Assembly: GCF_003576645.1 (NCBI RefSeq)
Contig: NC_044922.1
Coordinates: 27,101,231-27,165,230, forward strand
Direction: 5' to 3'
Source of the DNA: Ipomoea triloba
Taxonomy: Eukaryota > Streptophyta > Magnoliopsida > Solanales > Convolvulaceae
DNA: 64,000 nt
The position numbers and the translations under genes are program-made. The first letter of the stretch is position 1. Every line of letters begins with the position of its first letter. Of the stretch, positions 9,362 through 21,564 are shown piece after piece. The notes under the pieces were generated by a model. The model did not search any database, was not told the origin of the DNA, and was given only the letters and a program-made list of their open reading frames with translations.

Positions 9362-12047
9362 GTCTAAAGATACTTCCCACCCAACACTCACCCAAAATAC
9401 TATTCAGCCGGCTAGGTCATATAAACCGCAGTAAATAAGATGTAGTCATAAATTATAAACATTAAAAAGACACACATTTATTAGATTTGATGCATCTGAC
9501 ATAACGTAAAGAATAAGTTTATCGTCCAGATGAACTATCTAGAAATATACCGAATTCGACTCCCAAATTTAACTGGAAAATTGTTGCATCCAACAAAAAT
9601 GGGAAATGGTAAATGCTATTGACTGTAGTGAGGACACGTTTTAAAGATGCTAGTAAAACAATAACGACAAATATTATTTCATATGTGAAAGTTGTTCTTT
9701 GCTACAAAATTTCATCAGCTTTCTTGGGTGCAAAAAATAAAATCCTTCGCCTCGAGACTTGTACACACCGATCTTATAGGGATTGTGAAGATCGTTAAAT
9801 CACAGCAAGAGTGAAACTCCCATACTAGGGTGTAAACGCTTCTTTCATTGGAAAATCAATACCCGATGTCCACGATGAACTATTCTCACAAAATGATGAA
9901 ACTGACATTTTAATTTGTAGTTGTCAACATTAGATCGTGCGTCATGGGTGTACCATGCCAAATAGATGGCATTGGGAATACATTGATGATCTATTTAAAG
10001 TGAAAGAAAAGAAAAGAGCATGACTCTCGCATCTAAAAGTTATGAGTTCGATTCTTCGATTCTTATTAACACTTACTCAATGGAGTCAGTCACGCATAAT
10101 CTTTCTTGAGCCGCTAACATTTTCAGTATGATTTGCAAGCTATTATAAATGGGTGAGTTTATTTAAAGTCCAACAATAAATTTATACATCATTTTTCTTA
10201 TATACATACACTAAAAGAATTTGTACATCATTTTTATTATATACATACACTAATAAATGAATTTGGTGCATGAGTTATGGTTACTTGTCCTACGCCATGC
10301 AAGTCTATAGTCCATACCATAATTTAATTTCTTGCCCACTCAAGTTGAAGCATGTTAGACCATTTAACGTTCAATTGAATCCTATTTGGGAAGCTCAATT
10401 AAAGCATGTTAGACCATTTACAGAATTTGAATCCAAGACTTTATTCGGTTCCTTTACACTCGATGATGTGTTCTACATCAATTACAGATAGAAATTCGGA
10501 TTAAAATATAAAGCTTGTGTCATATCTAAAAACATAATAAGTGTGAATGAAGGTTATACCCTTTATTTATGTCCGGTTTTTCCGTTAAGTTTTTTGTACA
10601 TTATGCTATAAAAGTTGTACTTTACAATATATTAGACAAACATACCCCTACCGAAATTTATTAATATGCTTACTAAAAATTTAATTAAAAACTTATTTAA
10701 TAAAAAAAATACTTCTATGTATATTTTATTGTACACTGCTTTTTTGGATAGGATTTAAACTTGTAAATTACTCTATACTAATGATTTGATCAAATGTTTC
10801 CCTATACCAAGATGTATGGCAATCGTTGCAATTAGACGTACACCTCAATTTGTCAATTGATGCAATTCAGTGGATTAGCATATTACCAAAAGGAAACTAT
10901 ATTTTGATCGTCTATTTGAACATTTTAATTAAAAAAGGTTTGACCTGATACTAATTTTCAAGATTAAGCATTTTACCTACGTCAAAAGTTATATTTAGTA
11001 GTGAATGTGTAATTTTATTTCTGTATACTCATCTAGAAGTCCGTGCTACATTTCGATGGTAGATTTATCGAGAGGTTAATTTTACTGCTGACAATTTGAC
11101 TAATTTTAATTTATCTAGTTTTTATATTACGATCTCACATCATCACTTCCTTAATTTGTCAAAATACGCCTATAAATTTACATACATTTAAATACCTACC
11201 AATTTTATTGACTTATCTACAAACTTTTTATACCAATAAATTGATTTTTCTTATAATAACAAAATTCCCATATATGCCATGCACTTAGCCATAATGTTGG
11301 TACCCCACCCCACCCCACCCTACCCCACACATTATATTCGAAGAAAGGCAAAGATAGATATACACACTCTCCCCTATGCATTATTTGACAACTTTACATG
11401 AGAATGTGACCATACACAAGCCATCTCTAATCCTTAACATCTCATGAAAAGGGAACTTTTTAGTAGCACTTGCAACATTGCCATTCCACCATGCTTTATA
11501 AAAAGCCATGCATAATAGCTCATCTCATCTCTAATGCATATATCTTTGGTTGACAACTGATAGATATATGCAATATATAACTGGTCAACTATGAGCAACC
11601 TAAACTAGTTTACTCGTGGTCATTTGCCGGTCAGATCATAAGACGGGTTTACCCAATGCACACTTTGTTCCAGTCAGCTATGGTCGGACTACCTAGACTG
11701 GTTTACCTCTCTCTGATAGTGGCTACCGGTTCCTCATGATCACTCAAAAAAAAAAATAAAAAAATACATGAAGTATATGGTTGCACAGTTGCACTACAGC
11801 GGCTGTGTTAGTGTTTCAGTCTCCATACTTGAAAAGGTGAGCCCTAAATTTCAATTAGGGTGGAGGAACCATCGTCATTGTGGGCCAATGGTTCACATCT
11901 CTTTGGTGTATGTGAGATTGCTTATTTGTGCCACCATGAAAGATCAGATAGAGTGGAGAAAGAAAAATGTCCTCTTTTGTCTAAAGTATAGTGCAGATTG
12001 TTGGTTTAACTTTTAGTTCAATTATGTTAACATGATTATTATTTATT

Positions 12048-12085
<38 letters not shown>

Positions 12086-12937
12086 TCCACAAAGCTTCAT
12101 TGTGTTAGGACAGATTTAACTCCTGAATAATATATACTTAAATTTATTTCGTAATATTTACTACTTAACGTAACATGTCCTTGCGATAGCTCTCAACCAT
12201 AGTAAGTATGACTACTTTGCAATCTTTAATTAGAATTCAAGATATATTATTGTCCTCTATACCTTTATGGCTTTATCCAAATTTGTTACATTACATAATG
12301 TTGAGGGCCACAGACCATCAATTATATAATATAAAATAATTCATTTATTTAAAATTTATATATGATGCAATATAACAATCATTATTAGTTTTTTCATATT
12401 CCAACATAGTAATCCACTCTACTTGGGCCAAGAAAACTTATTCATTATTGATGACCAAAGTGAGTTATTTTTAGTGATGAAAAAATTCGTAATTATTATT
12501 TGAAATGTGTATTAAGTAAATTTCATTTTTGTGTAATAATTCATAAATTATATAAGAGGGATAAATCACACTAAAAATAATTATATGTGGTGAATTCAAT
12601 CAAAAAAACATTAGACTCGTACTCTTCCAATACAAAAATCATATTTCGCGTTAATTATTACTTCCAAGACTTTTTTTTTGTTCAATATTCTTTTAGTTTA
12701 TTATTATGTTATACATACTAGTTTTCAAAAAAAAAAAATGTTATACATACTACTTTTTATCCGATGAATATGTCAGTTATCGTTGAAAAGTTTGGCCATG
12801 ATCTGCGCATGCCAACTAATTAAAAAGACATAAATAAATACTATAAAAGTAAGAACCAATCCCATTCTGACCGCTCTGATTCAAGAAATATTCCATCCAT
12901 CTCATGAGAATAAAATACTAATATATATAAATCTATT
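9362..12937. other. Intergenic, AT-rich, no recognisable gene
   Basis: I see no open frame with protein-like features. Content includes a 38-bp-period duplication near 10184-10255, a 54-bp-period duplication of AAGCATGTTAGACCATTTA (10348 and 10402), a C4A repeat (11303-11332) and a 30-base A run ending at 12082. Short tRNA-B-box-like phrases (for example near 10040) hint at decayed SINEs. Confidence 0.55.
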
Positions 12938-13508
12938 GGATCAAATAAGAATAAGTCTTTAGTAGAGAAATTAGAATTAATCTCAATTTTACATTTGGAA
13001 AAATCGAACAGATTAGATCAAATTTAAAATTAAAATAAAAAACGCGATAGCATTTTTGTAATTATCACAAACTTTACAATGAAAACTTGAATACAAAAAT
13101 CTACAATTCTAAGACTTTTCTAGGTTTGCGTATTTAGTATTAAAATTTAGTATTAAGATTTTACATATTTATTATTAAAAGATTGCACTTACAAAAATGT
13201 GAAAGTAATTTAGTGGTTCATTTTTTACTGTTTAAGGTCTAACATTTACGGTTTAGATTCAAAGTTTAGCATTTTAATTGATTTTATAAAATTTACTAAG
13301 TTTACATATTTAGTTTTTTTTTTTGAAAACACATATTTAGTTGTTAAAGATTGCATATAAGTGTTAAAGTTGCATAGTGAATTTGAAGATAATTATGAAA
13401 ATGTCACCGCATTTTTTAAAAAAATCTGATCAGATCCGTCGAATTTTTACAGTTGTAAAACTGAGATTGGTTATTATTTCTCTTCTATGGTACTATTTTT
13501 TAGGATCC
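12938..13508. mobile_element. GGATC-tipped MITE, copy 2
   Basis: This is the better preserved of two copies. The left end from 12964 (AGAGAAATTAGAATTAAT, then ACATTTGGAAAAATCGAACAG) is the imperfect reverse complement of the right end (GTCGAATTTTTACAG, then ATTATTTCTCT at about 13485). The outer tips GGATC and GGATCC extend the inverted repeat. No unambiguous target duplication. Confidence 0.6.
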
Positions 13509-13511
13509 TTA

Positions 13512-13562
<51 letters not shown>
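13509..13562. repeat. (TA)n(GA)n microsatellite
   Basis: About 15 TA units run into about 10 GA units directly beside the right end of the GGATC-tipped MITE. Confidence 0.95.
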
Positions 13563-13789
13563 TTGGTTCACGTGCAAAGAAAATTCCAGGTGAAAAATGA
13601 GGTGAGATATTAGCCATAGATTAATCTTGATTGAATGGACAAAAAGGCATGTGTTTTTTTGTTTTAAATGCTAATAAGAACTTTTTGTCTTTTTCCTAAT
13701 ATTCATAACGTTTTTGTTAAGCGCCTTCTACTCTACGAGTCTACGTGTGAGATCAAAGCTCTGTTCTTCTTTCTCTGTATCTAAATTTC

Positions 13790-14025
13790 AGGTGCATAAA
13801 TTTGCACCTTAAGGTGCATAATTTTGCTCCTTAAGGTGCATAAGTTTGCATCTTAATCTGCGCGAATTTACAGCTTAAGGTGCATGAAATTAACTGCTAA
13901 GATGCACAACTCATTTTCCTTACAAATAATGGCTCCCAAACATAAGGTGCATATATTTAAAGCTTAAGGTGTATGACTTTGAAGTTTAAGGTGCATGAAT
14001 TACAGCTTAAAGTGCATGAAATTAA
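13790..14025. repeat. Degenerate AAGGTGCAT tandem array
   Basis: About ten copies of AAGGTGCATGA or AAGGTGCATAA occur at 15-30-bp spacing, separated by short T-rich fillers such as ATTTGCACCTT. Some copies face each other and can pair. It is not coding. Confidence 0.7.
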
Positions 14026-14259
14026 CATAAATGTGTGTGATACAAATTCCTGCAACAACATATATGTTGAAGATGCAAATTAAAGACAACAGGGAGTAGT
14101 GGAGAAAATGTCGTAGCTTTGCGTTGTTTTTTGTTTTTTTTTTTTTTTACTTTTATACCCCTCAACGCGTGAATTCAAACATAATCAACCGCGGATTAAA
14201 AATTCAATCACCAGTTGAAATCAAGTGTTGAGCGTTAGATGGATGGTTGTGATTAATAT

Positions 14260-14810
14260 CATGGTTGAAAACATCGCTAGGCGCTCGGGGAGCGCCTAGC
14301 GCCTAAGACGCCTAGTCGGGGATTGATCGGCGCCTAGGCGCCCGTGTATTTTTTATTTTATTTTTATTTTTTAAAAATTTGTTTAAGTATTTTTAAATTT
14401 TTAAAGACTAATAATTATAAATTATATAATACTTTAATAGTTAATACTAAAATATTAAATATTAACCTAAAAAATATCTAAAGTTTGTAAAATTTAGAAT
14501 TATTTCGCTCAAAACGATGTTATTTTGAGTGAAATAACCTATTAAAAAAAAGAATAATAGTTAATCGACCGACTAGAAGGCCTAATCGGTGCCTAGTTGG
14601 TCTAGTCGACGCCTAGGCGGTCAGCGCCTAAGCGGTGCTTTGGCGGCCTAGGCGGTGCTTTGGCGGCCTAGGCGGTGCTTTGGCAGCCAGGCGGAGCTTT
14701 GGCTGCCAGCCGCCTAGACCACCATTTAATGTGATACGCTAGGCGGTCGACCAGCGCCTAGCGCCTAGGCGGGGATTAATCGGCGCCTAGGCGGGATTTT
14801 TGCAACACTG
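14260..14810 (+). mobile_element. CGCCTAGG-rich hAT-like MITE, copy 1
   Basis: A 551-bp element is flanked by a perfect 8-bp duplication ATTAATAT (14252-14259 and 14811-14818). Ends CATGGTTGAAAACATCGC and the reverse complement of ATTTTTGCAACACTG form imperfect terminal inverted repeats. Both subterminal regions are dense in GCGCCTAGG words. The middle is AT-rich with CTCAAAACGATGTTATTTTGAG. An 8-bp duplication is the hAT hallmark; no transposase is present. Confidence 0.8.
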
Positions 14811-16844
14811 ATTAATATATACATATTTCACCTGGAAGAAGTTTCGCATCTGATCCCTTGTGTGTGTGTGTATATATATCACGTGATCTGTATTGATTAA
14901 ATTAGACAAAAAGAAAAGAATAAAATGTCTCTTAAAATCATTGATCAATCAACGCAAGTCAATGGATAAGAGATAAAATGCAAGCACAAGAAGTTAATTC
15001 TTCACATTGGAAAAGTATTCTAAAATAATAGTTTTAATTATTATATATTTTTTCTCAGACACAAACTTGGAGTGCAGTTAATTTATTGAGTTGAGAATTT
15101 CTTATTTTTTTATAGAAAGGAAAATAAATTTTAAAAGAATGTTTTTAATTAAACATTTATCTAATTTGAAAACAAAATATGAAATGAAAAACTGAAGAAA
15201 TAAAATATGAAATTGTGATACTATGAAAAGGTTTCAGTCGAATTGATGACTCATTGTGGATCCTCCCTCCCACTTAAAGAATCATTACGTCACTATGATT
15301 TAACGCTTGCACAATTCTAGTAGAACCAGGGTATTGGAGCTCTTGGCTGAAGAAATATATTTCGCCTTTTGCACCTAGTGTTCCGACTAAATCAACGCAC
15401 TAAATCAAAACATATCACGTCAAAAGATATTAATTATTATTATATTAACATTTTCCTTTCAATTAACATGTTAAATGTTTGTTCCATGTTATAAGACTCC
15501 CATTATTATTTCAGTTATAATTAATTAAGCTAGTGATCAATTCAACACTGCCACGTTGGGGTGGGTGGGTGGGTGATCATGGGCCCAGCATTAGTCACTA
15601 ACAAATACAAATAAAATATTTGGGCTGATATTGAGATCTAATGGTGGATCAGCTTCCAATTAACAGGCCCATGACTGAGGTGGCTGGATAAGAACCACTA
15701 AGTAATTAACTCAACCACCCCCCCCCCCCCCCCCCCCCCCCNTCCCCCCTCTCAATAGTCCTTATCTTTAAATCCCACCATTTATAAGGTACACGTGTCA
15801 ATTGTCTAAGTAGAGGTTGAGAATTATTTTTTGGAAGATTGTGATTTAATTTTTGAAAATATATATTATTTAATGTAATTATTTATATGTTTATTGCTAA
15901 TCGTCATCATGATGTTGGAGATTGGAGAATGAGTTCAGAAATATCCATTAGACCATCATAGAGATATGATTGTCGCACATGTTCTCTCTCTAAACGTATA
16001 TAGACTGCACTGCATGGTTTGATAGACAGAGTTTAGCATTCTGTCTTCGAAATAATATAATAAAATAAAATTGTGTATTTGTTATATTAGGTATAACTTT
16101 TGGTATATTGGTAAACACTTGATTCCAAAATTAGCCATTGAAAGCCAATGAGGTTGGGAGGGAGAGGGGATTGTTGAGCGACGAATTGGACACTCACATT
16201 GTCGTTGATGAGACTCAATCTTTAATTTCTCGTGACAAATTTCACCCATGCGACCAGTTGAGCTGTCTATGTGAGCTTGATACAATATATATCTATTTTA
16301 GTTGTGTGATTGTATGTAATAAGTAGAATGCACTATGACTGTCTGTCAACATTATTAAGGTTGTTTATTTTTTTTTATATATTTATTATAAGCATTTTTA
16401 AAAGCGAAAGTTTCTCGTTTCAAGAATGATACATATTGGATGTTTCATTTTTAAAAATTCAATTTTTTTTAATTGACCAAAGAATTTTGGATCCAAAAAT
16501 ACCAACCACCCCNTCCCTCCCCCACCCAAAAAAAAAAAACGCATACAAGCTTACAGTGAAGCTTTTAGCGGGTGGGCATGCAATGATGCAATGCCATTTA
16601 AGTTTATGCATTATTCTCACGCAGTTCTATGGGATTGGAAAAGGAAATTTAAAAAAAATAAACAAAACAAAACAAAACAAAAAAGGGAGGATAATTCCAA
16701 CATTTTCTTAATTGCCTTATTGGCTAGCTCTAATTTGGAAAATCTTTTTACCAGAAAAGTTCTTTAGTATCTCTTGCTTTTTGACCAATTTGAAAAAAAA
16801 AAAAAAAAGGGAGCAAATAGAATTATACATTTTGAAATTATCAT
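14811..16844. other. Intergenic, AT-rich, with ambiguous poly-C tracts
   Basis: No gene is recognised. A C run of more than 20 bases ends at an undetermined base (15742), and a second undetermined base is at 16513, also in a C-rich tract. Both look like sequencing-difficult sites. Short frames across 16436-16711 contain the undetermined base and have no protein-like character. Confidence 0.6.
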
Positions 16845-16849
16845 ATTAT

Positions 16850-17340
16850 TATTATTTTTTTTTTTGAAAACGACCCCGAGAGGTTTCAAATATTATAGAA
16901 GAGAAATAATAGAGTCGGGTGGGACTGAGTCCCAGTACAACGTGCTAGCCTGTGAAAAGGCCGCAGAAGCTAAAGAATGAGCAATCACATTTTGTGACCT
17001 CAGAACAAAACAAAAACGAGAAGACGTAAAATCTGAAGCTAACTTCCTGCATATATTCGTCCATAAATAAACCTGCATAAGAGTAATAGGGAGATAGTCT
17101 TGAATTTAAACCACTGCAGAGTTGGATGCAATCGGTGTGAACATCAACAGCGAATACCTCCTTATCTTTAAGCCATGACATCACCTCTTTGCATGCGATA
17201 GTCTCGGCCATAAGTGGAGAGAAGCTATCGTGAAGAGGACCAGCACAAGCAGCCACAAAGTTCCCTGTTGATGATAATAGAACTGCACCGAACGTTGCTT
17301 TGAGAGACGTCGGATTGTATCCTGCGTCGAAGAAACATTT
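16850..17340 (-). pseudogene. LINE retrotransposon 3' fragment: RNase H (RVT_3) domain
   Basis: Read on the minus strand, the frame starts near 17336 with KCFFDAGYNPTS, continues through FGAVLLSSTGNFVAACAGP and AETIACKEVMSWL, then shifts frame near 17000 into FCFVLRSQNVIAHSLA and ends at 16893. This is the order of plant RNase H-like (RVT_3) domains: first Asp in FDAG, Glu in the AE(T)xA helix, and the Arg-x-x-N-x-x-A-(H/D) tail. These occur at the C-terminus of plant LINEs. The T-rich run just beyond (about 16855-16865) would be the LINE poly-A tail. The frameshift and lack of a reverse transcriptase mark it as a dead fragment. Confidence 0.7.
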
Positions 17341-18095
17341 TTAGTTATACTATGTTGCTCGATTCAATTATGAATTATTATATTAATAAAAAATATGTAA
17401 GTACTTAACTTTATTTCTTTATACTTGTATAGCCGCCAACGCCATTGATAGTAAGATATTAGAATTGATGCAGCTCCAAACCTCTGCCCAACACCACCAT
17501 CAAGTTTTGGTAGTAAGATGTTGGATTTAACCATTCAATATCATATCCGTCGAACAATTATCTTATTATTTTCCCTTATCCGATCCAAATATTTGTCAAA
17601 TATAATGTCACACCCTGAAAAGGTAGAATATGATCCTAATACCAAAAGGTCACGTGTTCAATTCCTACCAACACCTTCTTGATTGAGGCGGTCACACAAG
17701 ATCTTCTTAGTACGACTTACTTCTATTGTATGATTTGTAAGCTATTACACGAGTAACGTGATACATTTGTGGTACACTCATACATGAACCATATCCTCCC
17801 ACCATTGATGAATAAAAGTTGGTTAAAGTGGCACCAACACAAAAGAAATAAGGATATATGAAGGATAATATTCTTCTCATAGGATTTCATTGGTGGAAGA
17901 AAGAGTTTGATATATATGGATTGATTTACCTAATCTTTTTTATGCAAGCAAAAGACGACAAAAAAGCCCTCACAAATAAATTGCCCATCTTTCTCATTGC
18001 AAACATTTCAAACACTTCTGGCTTTCATTTTCCTCTCTTTCAATTCCTCCCTCTTATTTGATAGCCAAAAAGGGAAGAAAAAAGCAAGCACAAAA
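17341..18095. other. Upstream region of the NAC gene
   Basis: AT-rich, no gene. A tRNA-like B-box phrase (CGTGTTCAATTCC near 17652) suggests a SINE scrap. The last 150 bp should contain the NAC leader. Confidence 0.5.
17911..17917 (+). promoter_or_regulatory. Possible TATA box of the NAC gene
   Basis: TATATAT lies about 185 bp before the NAC start codon and is the nearest TATA-like run with a plausible leader length. Position alone supports it. Confidence 0.3.
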
Positions 18096-19211
18096 ATGGT
18101 GGCTAAAAACAGGTCCTCTGACCTTCCTCCTGGTTTTAGGTTTCATCCGACCGACGAGGAACTAATCATGTATTATCTCCGAAACCAGGCAACTTCTAAG
18201 CCCTGCCCGGTGTCCATTATCCCAGAAGTCGATGTTTACAAGTTCGATCCTTGGGAATTACCTGGTTAGTACATATAAATATATATATTTGTTAATCATT
18301 AATTTCTCGGTCATAGTGACGTTTTAAAAGATAATTGGTGTAATGATTAAGTGGAATAATTTTATTTTTTTTTGCAGATAGAGCTGGGTTTGGAGAAAAT
18401 GAATGGTATTTCTTTACTCCACGAGATAGGAAGTACCCAAACGGCATTCGTCCTAATCGTGCAGCGGTATCGGGCTATTGGAAAGCCACGGGCACAGACA
18501 AGGCCATCTATAGTGGCTCCAAATATGTTGGTGTGAAGAAGGCTCTCGTGTTCTATCAAGGCAAGCCACCTAAAGGCACCAAGACTGATTGGATTATGCA
18601 TGAGTATCGCCTTAGTGACTCCAGATCACACCCGCCCAAGCAGAATGGATCCATGAGGGTATGCTAACTTTAATTCTTTCATTGACTAAACAGAAATTCT
18701 GGGTACCCTTTATTCCAATTATCCTGAATTTTATTACTGAACAGTTAATAGTAACTTTTTCGTGTGCATTTTTCAGTTGGATGATTGGGTTTTGTGTAGA
18801 ATTTACAAGAAGAAGAGCATGGGGAGCAATAGAGCCATGGAGATAGTGAAAGTTGAAGAAGAGACACAATTACCACAAGTTAATATTGCAACGAATTGTG
18901 AGCCTTTGATTGGTAATGGACCACAAGGATTGATATTGCCAAGGACATGTTCCTTAACACATCTATTGGAATTGGGTTACCTCGGATCAATTCCCCAACT
19001 CCTAGGTGACGAAGACAACAACAATAATTTCCACAATTACCCAAATCTTGACCATCATCAAAGCGCATTCATGGGCAGCAGTGGAAATAATGTCCCTTTT
19101 GCCCTTGGTGAAAGTACTCCACAGCACCAATATTTTAGCAGCCAAAGTGGGTTCTCCAATAACCAGCCAATGCCAATTTTTGTCAACCCTGTTGCATTCC
19201 AGTTCCAGTGA
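18096..19211 (+). CDS. NAP: NAC-domain transcription factor, NAP (ANAC029-like) subgroup
   Basis: Three exons: 18096-18264, 18378-18658 and 18777-19211, all GT-AG, encoding 294 residues. The NAC domain fills about residues 9-160. Subdomain A reads [19 protein letters not shown]; then come the DPWELP block, the [17 protein letters not shown] block, the [15 protein letters not shown]-contact loop, the [14 protein letters not shown] block and [11 protein letters not shown]. Introns fall at the two positions usual for NAC genes. The C-terminal half keeps [12 protein letters not shown] (about residues 204-215), a motif shared by the NAP subgroup, followed by an Asn/Gln/His-rich activation-type tail. 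NAP proteins are nuclear regulators of leaf senescence and abscisic-acid responses in Arabidopsis and crops; that role here is by family. The start is the first ATG before subdomain A. Subgroup call is firm; one-to-one orthology is not tested. Confidence 0.93.
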
Positions 19212-20917
19212 CATCAAGGGTAGAATTGACAATTCCAAGGTGGGAACTATGATCAAGATCAAAGTAGTTGCCGTCATTCGGGCATCATCAAGAATTGGAT
19301 AATGTTTAGAAATTAAATGGAAAATTAAACATGACCCATAATGTCAGTCCAATGTAATTTTTATTTAATGTTCTACCCCCCACGTGCTTGAGAAAATGTT
19401 AAATTAGTTGGATTGTTGTGTTTCTACCTTGCTGAATTGTAATAAATTTTTGTTTTTATCTTCATCGTCCAATCACATTGTGATTTAGTGGCCTGACACA
19501 AAGTGGCTCTTCTATATGAGAGATCATGGATTCGAACTCCACTTGGGCAGTATTAATTTATGAGAATATAAACAACTCTTGCAAGGTATAGAGAGTCAAT
19601 TTGTTAACTACTCGATCTGCTCTGATCTGTTGGGCCCCTTATAATTATGATATTTTAATTTACGAAAATATAGACAGCTCTCGCAAGGTATATAGAGTCA
19701 ATTTGCTAACTACTCGACCAACTCAGTTGGACCCCTTATAATTATGATATTTTGATTTACGAAAATTAAAACTCACCTCTGCTCCCTGAAGGTGCACACG
19801 GTGTGAAATGAGCATTATAATCTAACCGGTAAAAGATCACAATAAAGTAAATTAGCCTTAAATTCCCCTTATACTTATAATACTTAATTCAATTAAAGAA
19901 AGTCGGATCTATTCACACATGTGGTTTATTATGGTCATCTCTTCTTAATTTATTTTTTTTGTTTAAAACGATAAGTATAAGGATACAATTATAATATTGT
20001 TAATCCAAGAATACAATTATTCAATTATACCATGAGGCTTGAACTCATAGGGATCACATGCTTTATGTGGTCAAAGTGTTAGAAAAATCAAACACTATAT
20101 GTCTCTATGGCATTTTTCAACTTAGTCCATCTATTTACATTTTAATCAATTTAATTTGATACTTATCTATACTTTTTACATTTAATAAATTAAAGGTTAA
20201 AAAAACTAGTGTAGGTAGATAACTTTGATTTTATGAGAAAGTCCGCAACTCCTAGTCTAATGTATACTTTGGGTGAAGCCTATCTTGTAATCCTAGCCGG
20301 TAATAAAAGATCACAAGAAGGTAAATCAGTTTAAGTTGCCCATAATTGACCAGTTCAAGAACTTAAAATCGAATTTTGTACCAAATCAATTCGACTGGAG
20401 TTGCTCCCAACTAGCATAGTTAACTATAAATATTAGTTGATATAGCTGTAGCGTATTAAAATTAATTGACATGACAATATTGCACTAAATTTTATATTTA
20501 TTTTAAAATTTATAAACTATAAAGTAAGATTAAAATCAATGTGAATATATACAATATGCATGATTATGTAAATCATTTCTCAAACAAAATTTGTATTCAT
20601 ATAATTAATTATGATAATATATGGTGTGATATGTCAAAGAATATATTTTATTTAGAAATACATATATATTAATATAAAATGAGGGATGCATTGCATGAGG
20701 GAGAAGGGAGATTGGAGGGGAGTGTGGTGTATGGACCACTTTAGCCTTGAGAATGGGAAGGGAGTTTGGTGCATGCATGGCAGCTTTATTCCACGACGTT
20801 GACATTTGGAAGTTGAAAGGGGCATTATGGAAAAGGATAAGTGTAAATTTTATTGAGAGAAAGTATAGAAATTGTAATTCTTTGTCTTTCTTTTTTTTAA
20901 GTAAAAAGTGAGGTTCA
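19212..20917. other. Intergenic, AT-rich
   Basis: No gene. Two diverged direct copies of TATAGACAGCTCTCGCAAGGTATATAGAGTCAATTTG-type sequence (about 19565-19655 and 19665-19750) form a local duplication with following GGCCCCTTATAATTATGATATTTT. A SINE-like phrase with GGATTCGAACTCC lies at about 19530. Confidence 0.5.
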
Positions 20918-20926
20918 TTTATTTCA
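20918..20926. repeat. Left target-site duplication of the palindromic MITE
   Basis: TTTATTTCA, identical to 21408-21416 on the other side of the element. Confidence 0.9.
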
Positions 20927-21407
20927 GAGTTAATTCCACCAGAGGTCCCTTGTCTTTGGCGGCAATTCCAAATTTAGTTTCAGACTATCGTTTTTGCCAT
21001 TTAACATCCCAGACTATTATTTTTTGGACAATTTTTAGTCCTTCTCATGACTTTTTCTATTTTTAGTAAGGACATTTTTGTATTTTCATATTTTTCTTTT
21101 GTTATTTTTTCGGTTTCAACCAATTTAATTGGTTTAGGACTTTAGGTAACCTCTGATTTTTAGTAACCTGATTTTTCAATCGGTCTTTAGTAAAGTCCTA
21201 AACCAATTAAACCGGTTGAAACTGGAAAAATAACAAAAGAAAAATATAAAGAGACAAAAATGTCCTTACTAAAAATATAAAAAGTTATGAGAATGACTAA
21301 AAGTGTCCAAAAACTAATAGTCTGGGATGTTAAATGGCAAAAACGATAGTCTAGGACTAATTTTGGAATTACCACCAAAGACAATGGACTTTTGGTGGAA
21401 TTAACTC
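20927..21407. mobile_element. Near-palindromic MITE with 9-bp target duplication (Mutator-like)
   Basis: The 481-bp element starts GAGTTAATTCCACC and ends in its exact reverse complement GGTGGAATTAACTC. Its two arms (about 225 bp each) are inverted copies with few mismatches around a short centre near 21155-21185. A perfect 9-bp duplication TTTATTTCA flanks it. A 9-bp duplication plus long inverted arms points to the Mutator superfamily. It encodes nothing; the minus-strand frame across it is an artefact of the arms. Confidence 0.88.
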
Positions 21408-21416
21408 TTTATTTCA
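21408..21416. repeat. Right target-site duplication of the palindromic MITE
   Basis: TTTATTTCA, the partner of 20918-20926. Confidence 0.9.
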
Positions 21417-21564
21417 TTTTTACTTCTTAGTGTAGTTTATATATATGTCTGTATGTATTTGATATATTAATATTAAATTTATGCTTCTTTTTTCTTTTTG
21501 TGCGTCTGCCCCGTTTCAAGCGCGTACTATCTGACTCTTCTGAATATGATTTCTCCTGTATCAG
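21417..21564. other. Short intergenic spacer
   Basis: AT-rich, with nothing recognisable. Confidence 0.4.

Larger units (their letters stand above)
13563..14875. mobile_element. Composite element with AAGGTGCAT array, interrupted by a hAT-like MITE
   Basis: The outer ends (GGTTCACGTGCAAAGAAAATT then CCAGGTGAAA near 13564-13595, and TTTCACCTGG then AAGAAGTTTCGCATC near 14828-14850) are imperfect inverted repeats. They suggest one host element into which the 14260-14810 MITE inserted. The left interior is the AAGGTGCAT array. Confidence 0.4.

Noticed and set aside
13790..14025. CRISPR-like array (repeated AAGGTGCAT)
   Set aside because: The organism is a plant, spacing is irregular and the repeats are degenerate and within a MITE.
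15718..15742. Poly-C tract as telomeric or structural signal
   Set aside because: A plain C run ending in an undetermined base; likely a homopolymer sequencing problem.
18362..18869. Minus-strand frames over NAC exons 2 and 3
   Set aside because: Antisense shadows; the plus strand has the full NAC domain with correct splice sites.
20927..21407. Possible minus-strand gene at 21187-21384
   Set aside because: It lies wholly within one arm of the palindromic MITE and has no protein-like motif.
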